Origin: Marispirochaeta sp964554875
GTDB taxonomy: Bacteria > Spirochaetota > Spirochaetia > JC444 > Marispirochaetaceae
Direction of reading: 5' to 3'
DNA: 64,000 nucleotides
Assembly: GCA_964554875.1 (NCBI GenBank)
Contig: CAZKQJ010000001.1
Coordinates: 124,001-188,000 of the forward strand
The number at the start of each line of letters is the position of its first letter. The stretch's first letter is position 1. The translations under genes were made by a program, and so were the position numbers. Below the pieces are notes generated by a model that searched no databases, was not told the origin of the DNA, and worked only from the letters and a program-made list of their open reading frames with translations. Shown here in pieces: positions 33,504-41,591 of the stretch.

Positions 33504-34226
33504 TTACATCCGGACGGGAAGTTCTTCCCAGAGGTTCCGGATTCTGTGATATTCCCCGGCCCTGTGGAGGGAGAGGGTTCTTCTGGAGGCGTCCCGGATG
33601 CTCCGGTACTCCTGCTGCAGATCAAGATAGCGGATCGGTTTATTCAGCTTGCAGCGGCAGCGGCCGTCGGGGTTGTAGAGGCTGCAGTGGTCGTTCAGGA
33701 AGCTGTTGATCTTGCGGGATGCCCGGGAGTAGCGTTGCCGGAGCACCGCCGGCTCACTCTCCAGGATTCTGCCCAGTTCCAGATAGGAAAGCTGGGTGAG
33801 GAGACGCATCAGGTAGATTATCCGTGTTTCGTTGTCGAGGCAGTGGATGATGGCCGTAAGGCAGGCATCGCACTCGAGGCGGAACCACTGATCCCGGTCT
33901 TCCACGGGAATCTCCCGCATCTCATTCAGTCCCTTGTCGGCATGTTCCTCGAAAAAGCGGTTCAGGAACCTGACGGTGAAGGTGCGTTCCTGGTGGACAT
34001 GCCTGTCGATGGTTCGTTTGGCGACGGTATAGAGCCAGGTGGAAAAGCTCGACTCTCCCCGGAAGGAGGGAAGTCCCTTGAGAACCTCGAACCAGACCTC
34101 CTGGGCCGTATCCCTGGCCAGCTCCCGATTGCGGATCATCCTGTGGCACAGGTTGCTTACCTTATCGCCGTATTCCAGGACAATCTGCTGCGGGCTAGGG
34201 ATTGTCGTACTGCCAGGGGCGCTCAT
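33504..34226 (-). CDS. ECF-type RNA polymerase sigma factor with Cys-bearing C-terminus
   Basis: 240 residues. Region 2 spans about residues 18-85 (RELARDTAQEVWFEVLKGL, FRGESSFSTWLYTVAKRTI) and region 4 about 120-175 (LLTQLSYLELGRILESEPAV, LRQRYSRASRKI). After region 4 there is an extra segment of about 65 residues with the cysteine cluster CSLYNPDGRCRCKL, a possible redox or metal switch. No anti-sigma gene is adjacent, so the tail may regulate the protein directly (inference). The neighbours are the DUF3795 and DUF362 genes on the same strand. Confidence 0.85.
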   Translation of the reverse strand: MSAPGSTTIPSPQQIVLEYGDKVSNLCHRMIRNRELARDTAQEVWFEVLKGLPSFRGESSFSTWLYTVAKRTIDRHVHQERTFTVRFLNRFFEEHADKGLNEMREIPVEDRDQWFRLECDACLTAIIHCLDNETRIIYLMRLLTQLSYLELGRILESEPAVLRQRYSRASRKINSFLNDHCSLYNPDGRCRCKLNKPIRYLDLQQEYRSIRDASRRTLSLHRAGEYHRIRNLWEELPVRM

Positions 34227-34311
34227 GGCCTTATGGTCTCATGAAATTTACACACAGGAAAAGCGGGCTGCATCTGCAGCATGCAGTTGTCCCTCCATTG
34301 CCTTCGCATAT

Positions 34312-35394
34312 TCATGCCCCGTTCTTCAAAAAGCGGTAGATCTCCTCAGGCTCCGGGGGGCAGCCCTTTGCATAGGAATCAGCCCCCTTCAGGCAGACGC
34401 CGACACCGACTCCGGAGACCCGTGTATCCCGGTAGCCCTGACCGATGTGGACCGGGGCAGCCGGCAGATTGTCCTCTTTTTCCAGGAAGGAGAGGGCCCG
34501 CATCAGGGAGGCGTAGCAGGCGCTGCAGGCGTCCTTCTCGCGAACGTGTTCCTTGAGTCGCCAGGCAGCAACGCTTCGCTGTATTCCCTCCACCGCCTCT
34601 CCCTTGTTCAGGTAGCGCAGCTCCGTTGCGTCGGAAAGGGGGCTGCCGATTCCCAGATCCGCGGCCTTGCCGATGTAGGCCACCTCTTCGGGTTGAAGCC
34701 CCAGGAGCCCTGCGGCGTAGGAGTCGATAAGGACCGGATCGGTCCCGGCAAAAAAGAGGTTCATGCGGACCGGGTTTCCCCCCTCCTCGTAGTCGGGGTC
34801 CCCTTCAAGGCCGTCCACCAGAATAAGGTCCGCCCGGATTATCTCGTTCAGGTCCGCGATGGGCTGGTGCAGCCCCATTCTGTGGTAGCGGCGCTTTTCA
34901 CTGTCGGGAATGCAGCCCTTCATGTTTTTCAGGGCGCAGGTCAGCAGGGTCTGGCAGTGGCCTTTTAAAACAGGCATGTTGATCAGCCGGTCCAGCTGAA
35001 GTACGGAGCTGCAGACCCGGTAGTCGCCTTTTGTGGCCTCCATTTCCACAGAAGCGTCCTTCTGCAGATCCACCAGGGGCACGTCGTATTTTTCAGAAAG
35101 CTTTGTGTAGCCGCAGACCTTGAAGGCCCGCCGGGTACTGTCTCCCACCCAGGAACCTTCCAGAATCTGGAGGCGGGTGAAGCCCTCATCCTGTAAAAAG
35201 GAGATAACCCCGGCCGCAAAGGCGGGATGGGTCGTCGCGCCTGAGGATGCCTTTTTGGCCACCACCAGGTTGGGTTTGAGGCCGATCAGTTCATCCTTAT
35301 CCCAGTTCTTCCACTGCTGTGAGTGGCGCATTAGTTCTCTTCCTGCCTCAAAGGGGTCTGTGCCGAACCAGTGTAGAATCTCGTTCTCCCGCAT
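34312..35394 (-). CDS. DUF362-family protein
   Basis: 360 residues with LIGLKPNLVVAKKASSGATT near the N-terminus, NMPVLKGHCQTLLTCALKNM in the centre and DLILVDGLEGDP after it, the DUF362 core. Members often carry ferredoxin domains; here there is none, only scattered cysteines near the C-terminus (CSACYASLMRAL). The function is not known. GAGGAG lies 8 bases before the ATG. It is upstream of the sigma factor on the same strand, 85 bases apart; a short GCTGC/GCAGC hairpin with TTTT lies in that gap. Confidence 0.75.
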   Translation of the reverse strand: MRENEILHWFGTDPFEAGRELMRHSQQWKNWDKDELIGLKPNLVVAKKASSGATTHPAFAAGVISFLQDEGFTRLQILEGSWVGDSTRRAFKVCGYTKLSEKYDVPLVDLQKDASVEMEATKGDYRVCSSVLQLDRLINMPVLKGHCQTLLTCALKNMKGCIPDSEKRRYHRMGLHQPIADLNEIIRADLILVDGLEGDPDYEEGGNPVRMNLFFAGTDPVLIDSYAAGLLGLQPEEVAYIGKAADLGIGSPLSDATELRYLNKGEAVEGIQRSVAAWRLKEHVREKDACSACYASLMRALSFLEKEDNLPAAPVHIGQGYRDTRVSGVGVGVCLKGADSYAKGCPPEPEEIYRFLKNGA

Positions 35395-35491
35395 CGTTGT
35401 AACTCCTCGTTTTTCAGTCTAATGACGATGATGATTTCCGTCCACCGGGGACTGTTCTTTCGGGTAAAATTGTCCTATTATTGGCGGTATT

Positions 35492-36673
35492 ATGAGCACA
35501 AGCCAGTCCTCCGCTGTTCCTGTACGCTTTCCCCTTGGTTCCACCCTGCTGGTTGTAAGCGTGTTTCTGATGACCTTCGTAGCCCGTACCATTCTCTCGC
35601 CCCTTCTGCTGACGGTGCAGGAGGAGATGGGTCTTTCCCATGCTGAAGGGGGCGGACTCTTTCTTGTAATTTCCGTGGGACTGATGACCAGTATGCTTCT
35701 GTCCGGTTTTATTCTGAAAATCGTCACCCATCATGTGAACATAGCCATGGCGGGGCTTGTTTCCGGTTCTGCCCTTTACCTGTTATCCCTGGCAAGGGAT
35801 CCTGCACTCTTCCGGTTGGGGCTCTTTTTTCTGGGAGTTGCTTCGGGGCTCTACCTGCCTTCCGGGGTTGTAACGATCACCGAGATTGTTCCTGCCCATA
35901 AGCGGGGCATGGGGATCGCTTTTCATGAGGTGGGACCGATACTTGGATTTGCTTCAGCGCCCTTCCTGGCCGAGCTGGCCCTTCGTTTTGCCGACTGGCG
36001 CAGCTTTCTGCTCATTCTCGGGACGGTGACCATGGGTAGCGGAATCATCTATGCCCGTTTTGGAAAAGGCGGGAACTTTCATGGTACTCCGCCCCTCTGG
36101 TCCGAGCTGGCCCTCATCATCCGGCAGCGGGACTTCTGGATAATCGCCTTTTTCTTCATCCTGGCCCTGGGAGCCGAGGCAGGAATATATTCCATGCTCC
36201 CCAGTTACCTGATCGCGGAGAAGGGGATTGACCGGGCTTTTGTGAATTCCATGGTCGGGACTTCCCGTCTGACTGCTCTTCTGATGATCTTTACCTCCGG
36301 CTACCTGGCCGACCGCTTCGGCTACAAGCGGGTCATTGCTGCCGTGCTGCTGAGCTGCGGGCTGGTAACTGCGGTGCTCGGTTTTACAACCGGGGTACCC
36401 CTTATCGCTGCGGTGTATCTTCAGCCGATGCTGGTGTGCGCTTTTTTCCCCGCGGGGTTCATCGCCATGTCGGGGGTGAGCGGTTCTCGTCAGCGCAACC
36501 TTCCCGTCTCCCTTATCATTCCCCTGGCCTATCTTTTTGGCGGCGGAATGATTCCGGCCCTTATCGGTCGATTGGCTGAGCAGGGAGCCTTCGGCACCGG
36601 ATTTGTAATCGCCGGTGTTCTCATGGCTCTGGGGGCAGTACTCGTGCCCTGTATGAAGACCCAGGTACGATAG
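35492..36673 (+). CDS. MFS transporter (CynX/NimT-like)
   Basis: 393 residues with about twelve hydrophobic segments. The MFS loop 2-3 and loop 8-9 patterns are present (FTSGYLADRFGYKRVIAAVL), as is GLYLPSGVVTITEIVPAHKRGMG in the first half, typical of sugar-phosphate/anion carriers. The substrate is unknown. It is divergent from the DUF362 gene and precedes the encapsulin locus, which has its own promoter. Confidence 0.85.
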   Translation: MSTSQSSAVPVRFPLGSTLLVVSVFLMTFVARTILSPLLLTVQEEMGLSHAEGGGLFLVISVGLMTSMLLSGFILKIVTHHVNIAMAGLVSGSALYLLSLARDPALFRLGLFFLGVASGLYLPSGVVTITEIVPAHKRGMGIAFHEVGPILGFASAPFLAELALRFADWRSFLLILGTVTMGSGIIYARFGKGGNFHGTPPLWSELALIIRQRDFWIIAFFFILALGAEAGIYSMLPSYLIAEKGIDRAFVNSMVGTSRLTALLMIFTSGYLADRFGYKRVIAAVLLSCGLVTAVLGFTTGVPLIAAVYLQPMLVCAFFPAGFIAMSGVSGSRQRNLPVSLIIPLAYLFGGGMIPALIGRLAEQGAFGTGFVIAGVLMALGAVLVPCMKTQVR

Positions 36674-36699
36674 GTCATAACGGTTCCTGAGAAGCGCGG

Positions 36700-36729
36700 T
36701 TGACAGGATCGGGTTCGAGCCGCGATACT
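36700..36729 (+). promoter_or_regulatory. Promoter of the encapsulin operon
   Basis: A consensus TTGACA (36700-36705), an 18-base spacer and GATACT (36724-36729). The leader is about 30 bases with AGGAGGAG before ATG 36763. No clear Fur box was seen. Confidence 0.55.
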
Positions 36730-36762
36730 GTAATGGAGAGTTAGTATCAGGAGGAGAATGAT

Positions 36763-37128
36763 ATGCCGGAATTTGGAAATCCCTTTAGCGTAAAAGATAA
36801 CGATAGAATGCTGAAACCCGAAGAACTGATACGGGCTATTCGTATGATGGTTGCCGCCGAATATGAGGCGATACAGCTGTATCAGCAGCTCGCCGCGTCC
36901 ACCGACAACGAACTTGCAAAAAAGGTATTGATCGATATAGCCGATGAGGAAAAGGTCCATGCCGGTGAGTTCCTCCGCCTGCTTCAGGAGCTGGATCCCA
37001 AAGAGATGGACTTTTACCGGGAAGGTGCCCTGGAGGTCGAGGAGGAGTTTCTGGGGAAAGCCGCTGGAAAATCCGAAGGCGGCGGGAGTCCCTCAGGCGG
37101 GCTCGGAATCGGAAGCCTGAAAAAATAG
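36763..37128 (+). CDS. Encapsulated ferritin-like protein (EncFtn-type cargo)
   Basis: 121 residues. A short two-helix ferritin-like unit carries Glu33 (AAEYEAIQLYQQ), Glu63 and His66 (DEEKVHAGEFLRLL), the EncFtn metal ligands. Such proteins assemble as decamers whose subunit interfaces form the ferroxidase site. A flexible Gly/Ser linker (about 100-111) leads to GLGIGSLKK at the very C-terminus, the encapsulin-targeting peptide that docks on the shell's inner wall. The encapsulin gene follows 19 bases later. It therefore oxidises Fe(II) and feeds iron into the capsid. Confidence 0.95.
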   Translation: MPEFGNPFSVKDNDRMLKPEELIRAIRMMVAAEYEAIQLYQQLAASTDNELAKKVLIDIADEEKVHAGEFLRLLQELDPKEMDFYREGALEVEEEFLGKAAGKSEGGGSPSGGLGIGSLKK

Positions 37129-37147
37129 AGTATAGAGGGAGAAGTGT

Positions 37148-37945
37148 ATGAGTATTCTTAAACGCAGTCTTGCGCCCATAACCGATGCCGCCTGGGAAGA
37201 GATAGACTCTCTTGCCAGGGAAACCCTGACCGCCAATCTCTCCGCCCGGCGTTTCGTCGATGTTTCCGGTCCCCATGGGCTGAGCTTTACCAGCGTCGAT
37301 CTGGGAAGACTCGAACTGGTACATGACTCAAAGGACGGAACCGTCGGATACGGTACCTATAAAGTCCAGCCCCTGGTGGAGGCCCGGATCGGTTTTACTC
37401 TTGATATATGGGAACTGGACAATATTGAACGGGGTGCACGGGACATCGACATGGATTCTCTGGTTGCGGCCGCCGCAAAAATGGCCGCCTTTGAAGAGAA
37501 TGCGATCTATAATGGCTTGAAGGCTGGAGAAATAACCGGCCTGAAGGAAGCTGCCTCAGGGGATACTATTCCCATCAAAATGAACAATGATTCGCTTATT
37601 GATTCCCTAGCTGAAGCCCAGGAAAGGATGCATGCCGCGGGTGTGGAAGGGGGCGCGGACCTTATTGTAAGCCCGGATCTCTGGAAATTTCTGAACCGGG
37701 TAAGCCCCGGGGGCTCCCTGAAAAAGCTGGTGGAACGACAGATTGAAGGTTCGGTTATCCGTTCGGAGCAGCTGGACGGAGCCCTGTTGTATGCAAACAG
37801 GGGCGGCGATGCCGAGCTGATTCTCGGTCAGGATATCTCCGTGGGATACCACAATCATACGGCTCAGGAGGTCTCCCTCTTTTTTACCGAGTCCTTTACC
37901 TTCCGGGTTCTCGCTCCGGAAGCCCTGATCTGTTTTTCTCTGTAG
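37148..37945 (+). CDS. Encapsulin shell protein, family 1
   Basis: 265 residues, the size of the Thermotoga maritima T=1 shell protein. It aligns by eye over the whole length: MSILKRSLAPITDAAWEEID, RRFVDVSGPHG, FTLDIWELDNIERGARD, AELILGQDISVGYHNH and ESFTFRVLAPEALICF. It has the HK97 capsid fold and should form a hollow 60-subunit particle in the cytoplasm, loaded with the ferritin encoded upstream. GGGAGAAG serves as ribosome site. A zinc dehydrogenase follows 30 bases later and may be co-transcribed. Confidence 0.97.
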   Translation: MSILKRSLAPITDAAWEEIDSLARETLTANLSARRFVDVSGPHGLSFTSVDLGRLELVHDSKDGTVGYGTYKVQPLVEARIGFTLDIWELDNIERGARDIDMDSLVAAAAKMAAFEENAIYNGLKAGEITGLKEAASGDTIPIKMNNDSLIDSLAEAQERMHAAGVEGGADLIVSPDLWKFLNRVSPGGSLKKLVERQIEGSVIRSEQLDGALLYANRGGDAELILGQDISVGYHNHTAQEVSLFFTESFTFRVLAPEALICFSL

Positions 37946-37975
37946 AACATACAACACGATGACCCTGGAGTCGGC

Positions 37976-38995
37976 ATGAAATACATTTCCATCAATGGGC
38001 CTTATGAAGTTGAAATCAAGGAAAAACAGGCACCTGAACCGAAGGAGGGGGAAGCCCTTCTGAAAATGCTTTACGGCGGTATCTGCGGAACCGATTTAAG
38101 CATCTACCGGGGAAAGTTCGCCTACGGGTCGTATCCCCGTATTCCCGGACACGAGTTTTCCGCCGAGATCGTAAAAACAGGCGGGAATGATCCGGGCCTC
38201 AGGGAAGGCATGGTCGTTACCGCCAATCCCTACTTCAACTGCGGCAGCTGCTACTCCTGTCAGCGGGGACTGTATAACTGCTGCATGCACAATGAGACCA
38301 TGGGGGCCCAGCGTGACGGCGCTTACGGGGAGTATTTTGTCATGCCCGTGGACCGGATCTACGACGGTAAGGGGCTTCCCGCCAAAACCCTTGCCCTTAT
38401 CGAACCTCTGTGCATCAGTTTTCACGGTGTCCGCCGGGCATCCATACAGCCGGGAGAGAAGGTGCTGGTTATCGGTTCCGGCACCATAGGCATCCTTGCC
38501 GCTCTGTCGGCCAGGTACTTCGGCGCAGAGGTCTATATAAGCGACATTTCTCCCGAAAGACTGAAGTATGCCGAAACCCTCGGAGTGAACGGGACTATTC
38601 TGAACGACAGTGAACATGCCCTTGCTGACGCGGTTGAAAACATTACCGGGGGCAAGGGCTTCGACGTCGCCATCGAGGCGGTTGGTCTGGCGGCCACCTT
38701 TCAGTCCTGCATTAATGCGGCGGCCTTCGGGGGCCGGGTGGTACTGATCGGCATCAGCACACAGCGCCTGGACTTTGATTTTACACTAATCCAGAAAAAA
38801 GAGCTGAATGTATACGGCTCCCGGAACGCCCTGAAGGAGGAGTTTCTGACCCTCATCGATCTTGTTAAGGAAGGAGAGATAGATGTCGACAAGGTCATCT
38901 CGAAAATCTATCCCTTTCAGCAGGCCGCCGAGGCTCTGACGGAGCTCGATACAAACGGAGGAGGACTCCTGAAAGTCCTGCTTGATTTCAGCTAA
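37976..38995 (+). CDS. Zinc-dependent medium-chain alcohol/polyol dehydrogenase
   Basis: 339 residues. The catalytic zinc site is GGICGTDLSIYRGKF plus GHEF, the structural zinc site is CGSCYSCQRGLYNCC, and the NAD-binding motif is VLVIGSGTIGILAALSARYFG. It resembles threonine, sorbitol and galactitol-phosphate dehydrogenases; the substrate is unknown. GGAG precedes the ATG. It sits 30 bases after encapsulin on the same strand with no visible terminator between, but it has no targeting tail, so it is unlikely to be cargo. Confidence 0.92.
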   Translation: MKYISINGPYEVEIKEKQAPEPKEGEALLKMLYGGICGTDLSIYRGKFAYGSYPRIPGHEFSAEIVKTGGNDPGLREGMVVTANPYFNCGSCYSCQRGLYNCCMHNETMGAQRDGAYGEYFVMPVDRIYDGKGLPAKTLALIEPLCISFHGVRRASIQPGEKVLVIGSGTIGILAALSARYFGAEVYISDISPERLKYAETLGVNGTILNDSEHALADAVENITGGKGFDVAIEAVGLAATFQSCINAAAFGGRVVLIGISTQRLDFDFTLIQKKELNVYGSRNALKEEFLTLIDLVKEGEIDVDKVISKIYPFQQAAEALTELDTNGGGLLKVLLDFS

Positions 38996-39015
38996 AGCAC
39001 GGCATGGTTTTTATC

Positions 39016-39044
39016 TTCACACAGTGGAATATCTGGTATAGATT
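39016..39044 (+). promoter_or_regulatory. Promoter of the mgtE leader
   Basis: TTCACA (39016-39021), a 17-base spacer and TAGATT (39039-39044). Transcription would begin near 39051, giving a leader of about 200 bases before mgtE. Confidence 0.45.
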
Positions 39045-39063
39045 GTAGAGGTAAACTCTCACA

Positions 39064-39251
39064 GGAGGATTTTACATGAGCGATACGGACAGCAGCAGCT
39101 GCCGGATTCAGAACACAGCAGACGACCCATTTTCGCGGACAGGTACACCGCGGTTTCAGGGTGCGTATCGGCTCATGTAGTCTATCTGCGTGGCGTCCGA
39201 TAAGCCTCCGGCCGCGGTAATGTTGTCCGCGGTACAGCAAGGAGGCTTATC
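39064..39251 (+). promoter_or_regulatory. Structured 5' leader of mgtE with SD-sequestering hairpin
   Basis: Two hairpins are visible. The first: CATGAGCGATACG (39075-39087) pairs with CGTATCGGCTCATG (39164-39177), 13 pairs with one bulged G, enclosing an inner CGCGG/CCGCG stem (39134-39138 with 39148-39152). The second: GATAAGCCTCC (39199-39209) pairs perfectly with GGAGGCTTATC (39241-39251), with an inner CCGCGG/CCGCGG stem. It buries the whole mgtE ribosome site. The upstream GGAGG (39064-39068) could pair with the same CCTCC (39205-39209) and free mgtE. It does not match the M-box consensus. Confidence 0.6.
39076..39180 (+). CDS. Putative 34-residue leader peptide upstream of mgtE
   Basis: ATG 39076 has a full AGGAGG 7 bases upstream and the frame runs 34 codons to TAG 39178-39180. 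The peptide begins MSDTDSSSCRIQNTADD and has no recognisable domain. Its start and its stop lie in the two arms of the first leader hairpin, so a translating ribosome would unfold that stem. It may work as a regulatory leader peptide, as MgtL does in enteric bacteria, or the frame may be chance inside a structured RNA. Confidence 0.4.
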   Translation: MSDTDSSSCRIQNTADDPFSRTGTPRFQGAYRLM

Positions 39252-40637
39252 ATGGAATTTGAAAATCCCGTAACACTTCCAGATTTGAAAATCATTCTTA
39301 TATCCAAGGACTCAAAGCAGCTGCAGGAACTTGTATCCGGAGGGCATCCGGCTGTCATTGCGGAAGCTTTTCCTGTGCTTTCCCCGGAAGAAGCCGGAAA
39401 GGTACTCAAGCAGATCCAGCAGCCGGAACGTTCAGAAATCTTCAGCCACCTTGAACCGGACCAGCAGCTGGATATTGTTGATCTGCTGCGAAGGGATGAA
39501 CTCTCTTCCCTGTTCGCCGAGATGTCTCCGGATGACCGGGCTGATCTGTTCAAGCGATTGCCGGAAGAACGGAGGGAGAGCATTCTTCCCGGTCTCGCCC
39601 AGGCGGAACGGGAGGACCTGCGTCGTCTTGCGTCCTACGAGGAGGGAACTGCCGGTTCAGTCATGACCTCCGACTATGCAACGGTACTGCCGGAACAAAC
39701 GGTGGATCAGGCTATTGCACATTTGCGGACCATTGCTCCTGATCGGGAGACAATTTACTACGCCTACGTGATCGATCATGATCGCCGGCTCCTGGGCTTT
39801 GTTTCCCTCAAAGATCTGATCCTTGCACGAAAGGACAGCCGTATCCAGGAGATAATGCACCGCGAGGTGATTTCTGCACGGGTAGATGAGGACCAGGAAG
39901 AAGCCGCAGCTAAAATACAGCGCTTTGATCTTCTGGCCTTACCGGTTATCAATGGTGGGGATTCCCTGGTGGGAATAATTACCCATGATGACGCAATGGA
40001 TATCCTGACCCAGGAATACACAGAGGATGTGGAAATGCTGATGGCCATAACGGGGTCGCATGACGGGGGAACATATATCAGGATGTCGCCCTGGGTACAT
40101 TTTCGGAACAGGGCTCCCTGGGTAATTATACTTGCCCTGGCAGGGCTTGTTTCCGGTTTTGTGGTACAGCGTTTCGAAGGTCTGCTTCAGCAGTTTGCCA
40201 TTCTGGCGGTCTTCATGCCGATGCTTGCGGACACCGGGGGCAACACCGGCAGTCAGTCGGCGACCCTGGTTGTCAGGGCTCTTGCCATGAAAGAGATATC
40301 CTCCCGGGATGTCTTGCGGATTCTCAGAAAGGAACTGATAATCGCCCTTTTGCTTGGTGTAATGCTCGGGGTGATTGCCTACGGGAGGGTTGTATTTTTC
40401 AGCGGCGGCGCATTTTCCTCTGAGACGTTTCCGATGTATGCCATTGGATTTGCGGTTGCTCTAGCCCTGGGCTTGCAGGTGCTTACTTCGACGCTGATCG
40501 GTTCGGTACTGCCCTTGCTTGCATCGGCGCTAAAACTCGATCCAGCCCTTATTGCCAGTCCTGCAATCACGACAATTGTAGATATAACCGGGCTGGTTAT
40601 ATATTTCTCTACCGTGAAGTTTGTCCTGGGTGTATAA
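39252..40637 (+). CDS. mgtE: MgtE-family magnesium transporter
   Basis: 461 residues. An N-terminal helical Mg-sensing domain (about 1-130; FSHLEPDQQLDIVDLL, EMSPDDRADLFKRLPEE) is followed by two CBS domains (about 135-260) and a five-helix membrane domain (about 285-460) with the pore signature ADTGGNTGSQSATLVVRALA. It imports Mg2+ and closes when cytosolic Mg2+ binds the N-terminal domains. GGAGG lies 6 bases before the ATG but is covered by the leader hairpin. The last 29 bases overlap the convergent acyltransferase-like gene. Confidence 0.95.
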   Translation: MEFENPVTLPDLKIILISKDSKQLQELVSGGHPAVIAEAFPVLSPEEAGKVLKQIQQPERSEIFSHLEPDQQLDIVDLLRRDELSSLFAEMSPDDRADLFKRLPEERRESILPGLAQAEREDLRRLASYEEGTAGSVMTSDYATVLPEQTVDQAIAHLRTIAPDRETIYYAYVIDHDRRLLGFVSLKDLILARKDSRIQEIMHREVISARVDEDQEEAAAKIQRFDLLALPVINGGDSLVGIITHDDAMDILTQEYTEDVEMLMAITGSHDGGTYIRMSPWVHFRNRAPWVIILALAGLVSGFVVQRFEGLLQQFAILAVFMPMLADTGGNTGSQSATLVVRALAMKEISSRDVLRILRKELIIALLLGVMLGVIAYGRVVFFSGGAFSSETFPMYAIGFAVALALGLQVLTSTLIGSVLPLLASALKLDPALIASPAITTIVDITGLVIYFSTVKFVLGV

Positions 40638-41559
40638 CAGTGTCTTCTTCACTTTTATCCACCCTTTCCATCGGCAGCAGCGCCAGTTCCCGCAGTATCT
40701 TTTCATCCAGGTCCGGAGCTTCTTCCAGAAGCTCCGGGTTCTGTACAAAGTTCTTGAACAGCTGAAGGGCTTTTGCCGCGTAGACCCCTTCGGATATACG
40801 GTCGTCCATGGTGTATTTTATATCGATCACCAGCCGTACAACAGGCTTGGCTTTCTCGTTCAGAACAAGGGCCCTGTGCATTCGTCCTATGACCATGAAC
40901 ATCGATGCGTTCCCCCACTCATACAGATGATGATACGCCGCATCCAGCCCCACGCTTCCCAGGTTGGCCACATACAGGCTGGTATACAGGGGGTCTATCT
41001 CGATCATGCTTTTCGGGGCGATACCGAAATAGTCGAGAAAACGGAATATCTTCACCACAGCGTTAACGATAAACCGGGGCATTTTTGCAAAAAAATCCAC
41101 CTCGTGATCACTGATGTTGCCCTCCCAGTCCCGGGCTTCGGTAACGTCCCGGTTGACCCTGCGGCGTACATCCTCCAGCGTATCGCGGGGCGAAAAGCTT
41201 ATCTTGGCATTTGTTTCCTGTCCGTCGTCGCCCATCTCCTTCTTTACGATAAAGGAGATCTGCAGCCGGTTGCGCTGATAGATCCTCTGCCCCGAAACAA
41301 AGCGGTTCAGCTGGGGGCGGAGGGATATCGTCCTGACCGCCGCCGCCAGAAGAATATGAAAAAGGGATATTCGCTCTTCCGGTCCCCGTGAACGGTTCCT
41401 CTGTTTGAGGAACTCCCGGGTGTTTTCCACCTCCAGGGTCTGGGAAAAGTAGATGGCCGACTCGTTGCGTTTCCGCATTACAAAGGGATTGATAATCCGG
41501 AACGACGGGAGCCCCTTGATCAGGACTCCGTCATATCGTTTTCGCATGCCCATGGGCAA
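40609..41559 (-). CDS. 2-oxoacid dehydrogenase E2-like acyltransferase lacking lipoyl domain
   Basis: 316 residues with the chloramphenicol-acetyltransferase fold of E2 catalytic domains: ERISLFHILLAAAVRTI, ASMFMVIGRMH and, near the C-terminus, MDDRISEGVYAAKALQLF, corresponding to the E2 active-site DHRxxDGxxAA motif but with the catalytic His replaced (DDRISEG). There is no lipoyl or E1/E3-binding domain. It is probably not part of a dehydrogenase complex and its activity is doubtful. The 3' end overlaps mgtE by 29 bases; ablB lies downstream of its start on the same strand, 32 bases away. Confidence 0.7.
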   Translation of the reverse strand: MPMGMRKRYDGVLIKGLPSFRIINPFVMRKRNESAIYFSQTLEVENTREFLKQRNRSRGPEERISLFHILLAAAVRTISLRPQLNRFVSGQRIYQRNRLQISFIVKKEMGDDGQETNAKISFSPRDTLEDVRRRVNRDVTEARDWEGNISDHEVDFFAKMPRFIVNAVVKIFRFLDYFGIAPKSMIEIDPLYTSLYVANLGSVGLDAAYHHLYEWGNASMFMVIGRMHRALVLNEKAKPVVRLVIDIKYTMDDRISEGVYAAKALQLFKNFVQNPELLEEAPDLDEKILRELALLPMERVDKSEEDTVIHPGQTSR

Positions 41560-41591
41560 ATAATATCATGGAATGCAGGAAAGGGGGGTAA

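Noticed and set aside
36690..36730. tRNA-like T-loop sequence GGTTCGAGCC
   Set aside because: No cloverleaf can be drawn around it; it lies in the spacer of the encapsulin promoter.
39051..39251. M-box (ykoK) magnesium riboswitch ahead of mgtE
   Set aside because: The conserved M-box segments are not found in order; only loose similarity. A covariance-model search would settle it.
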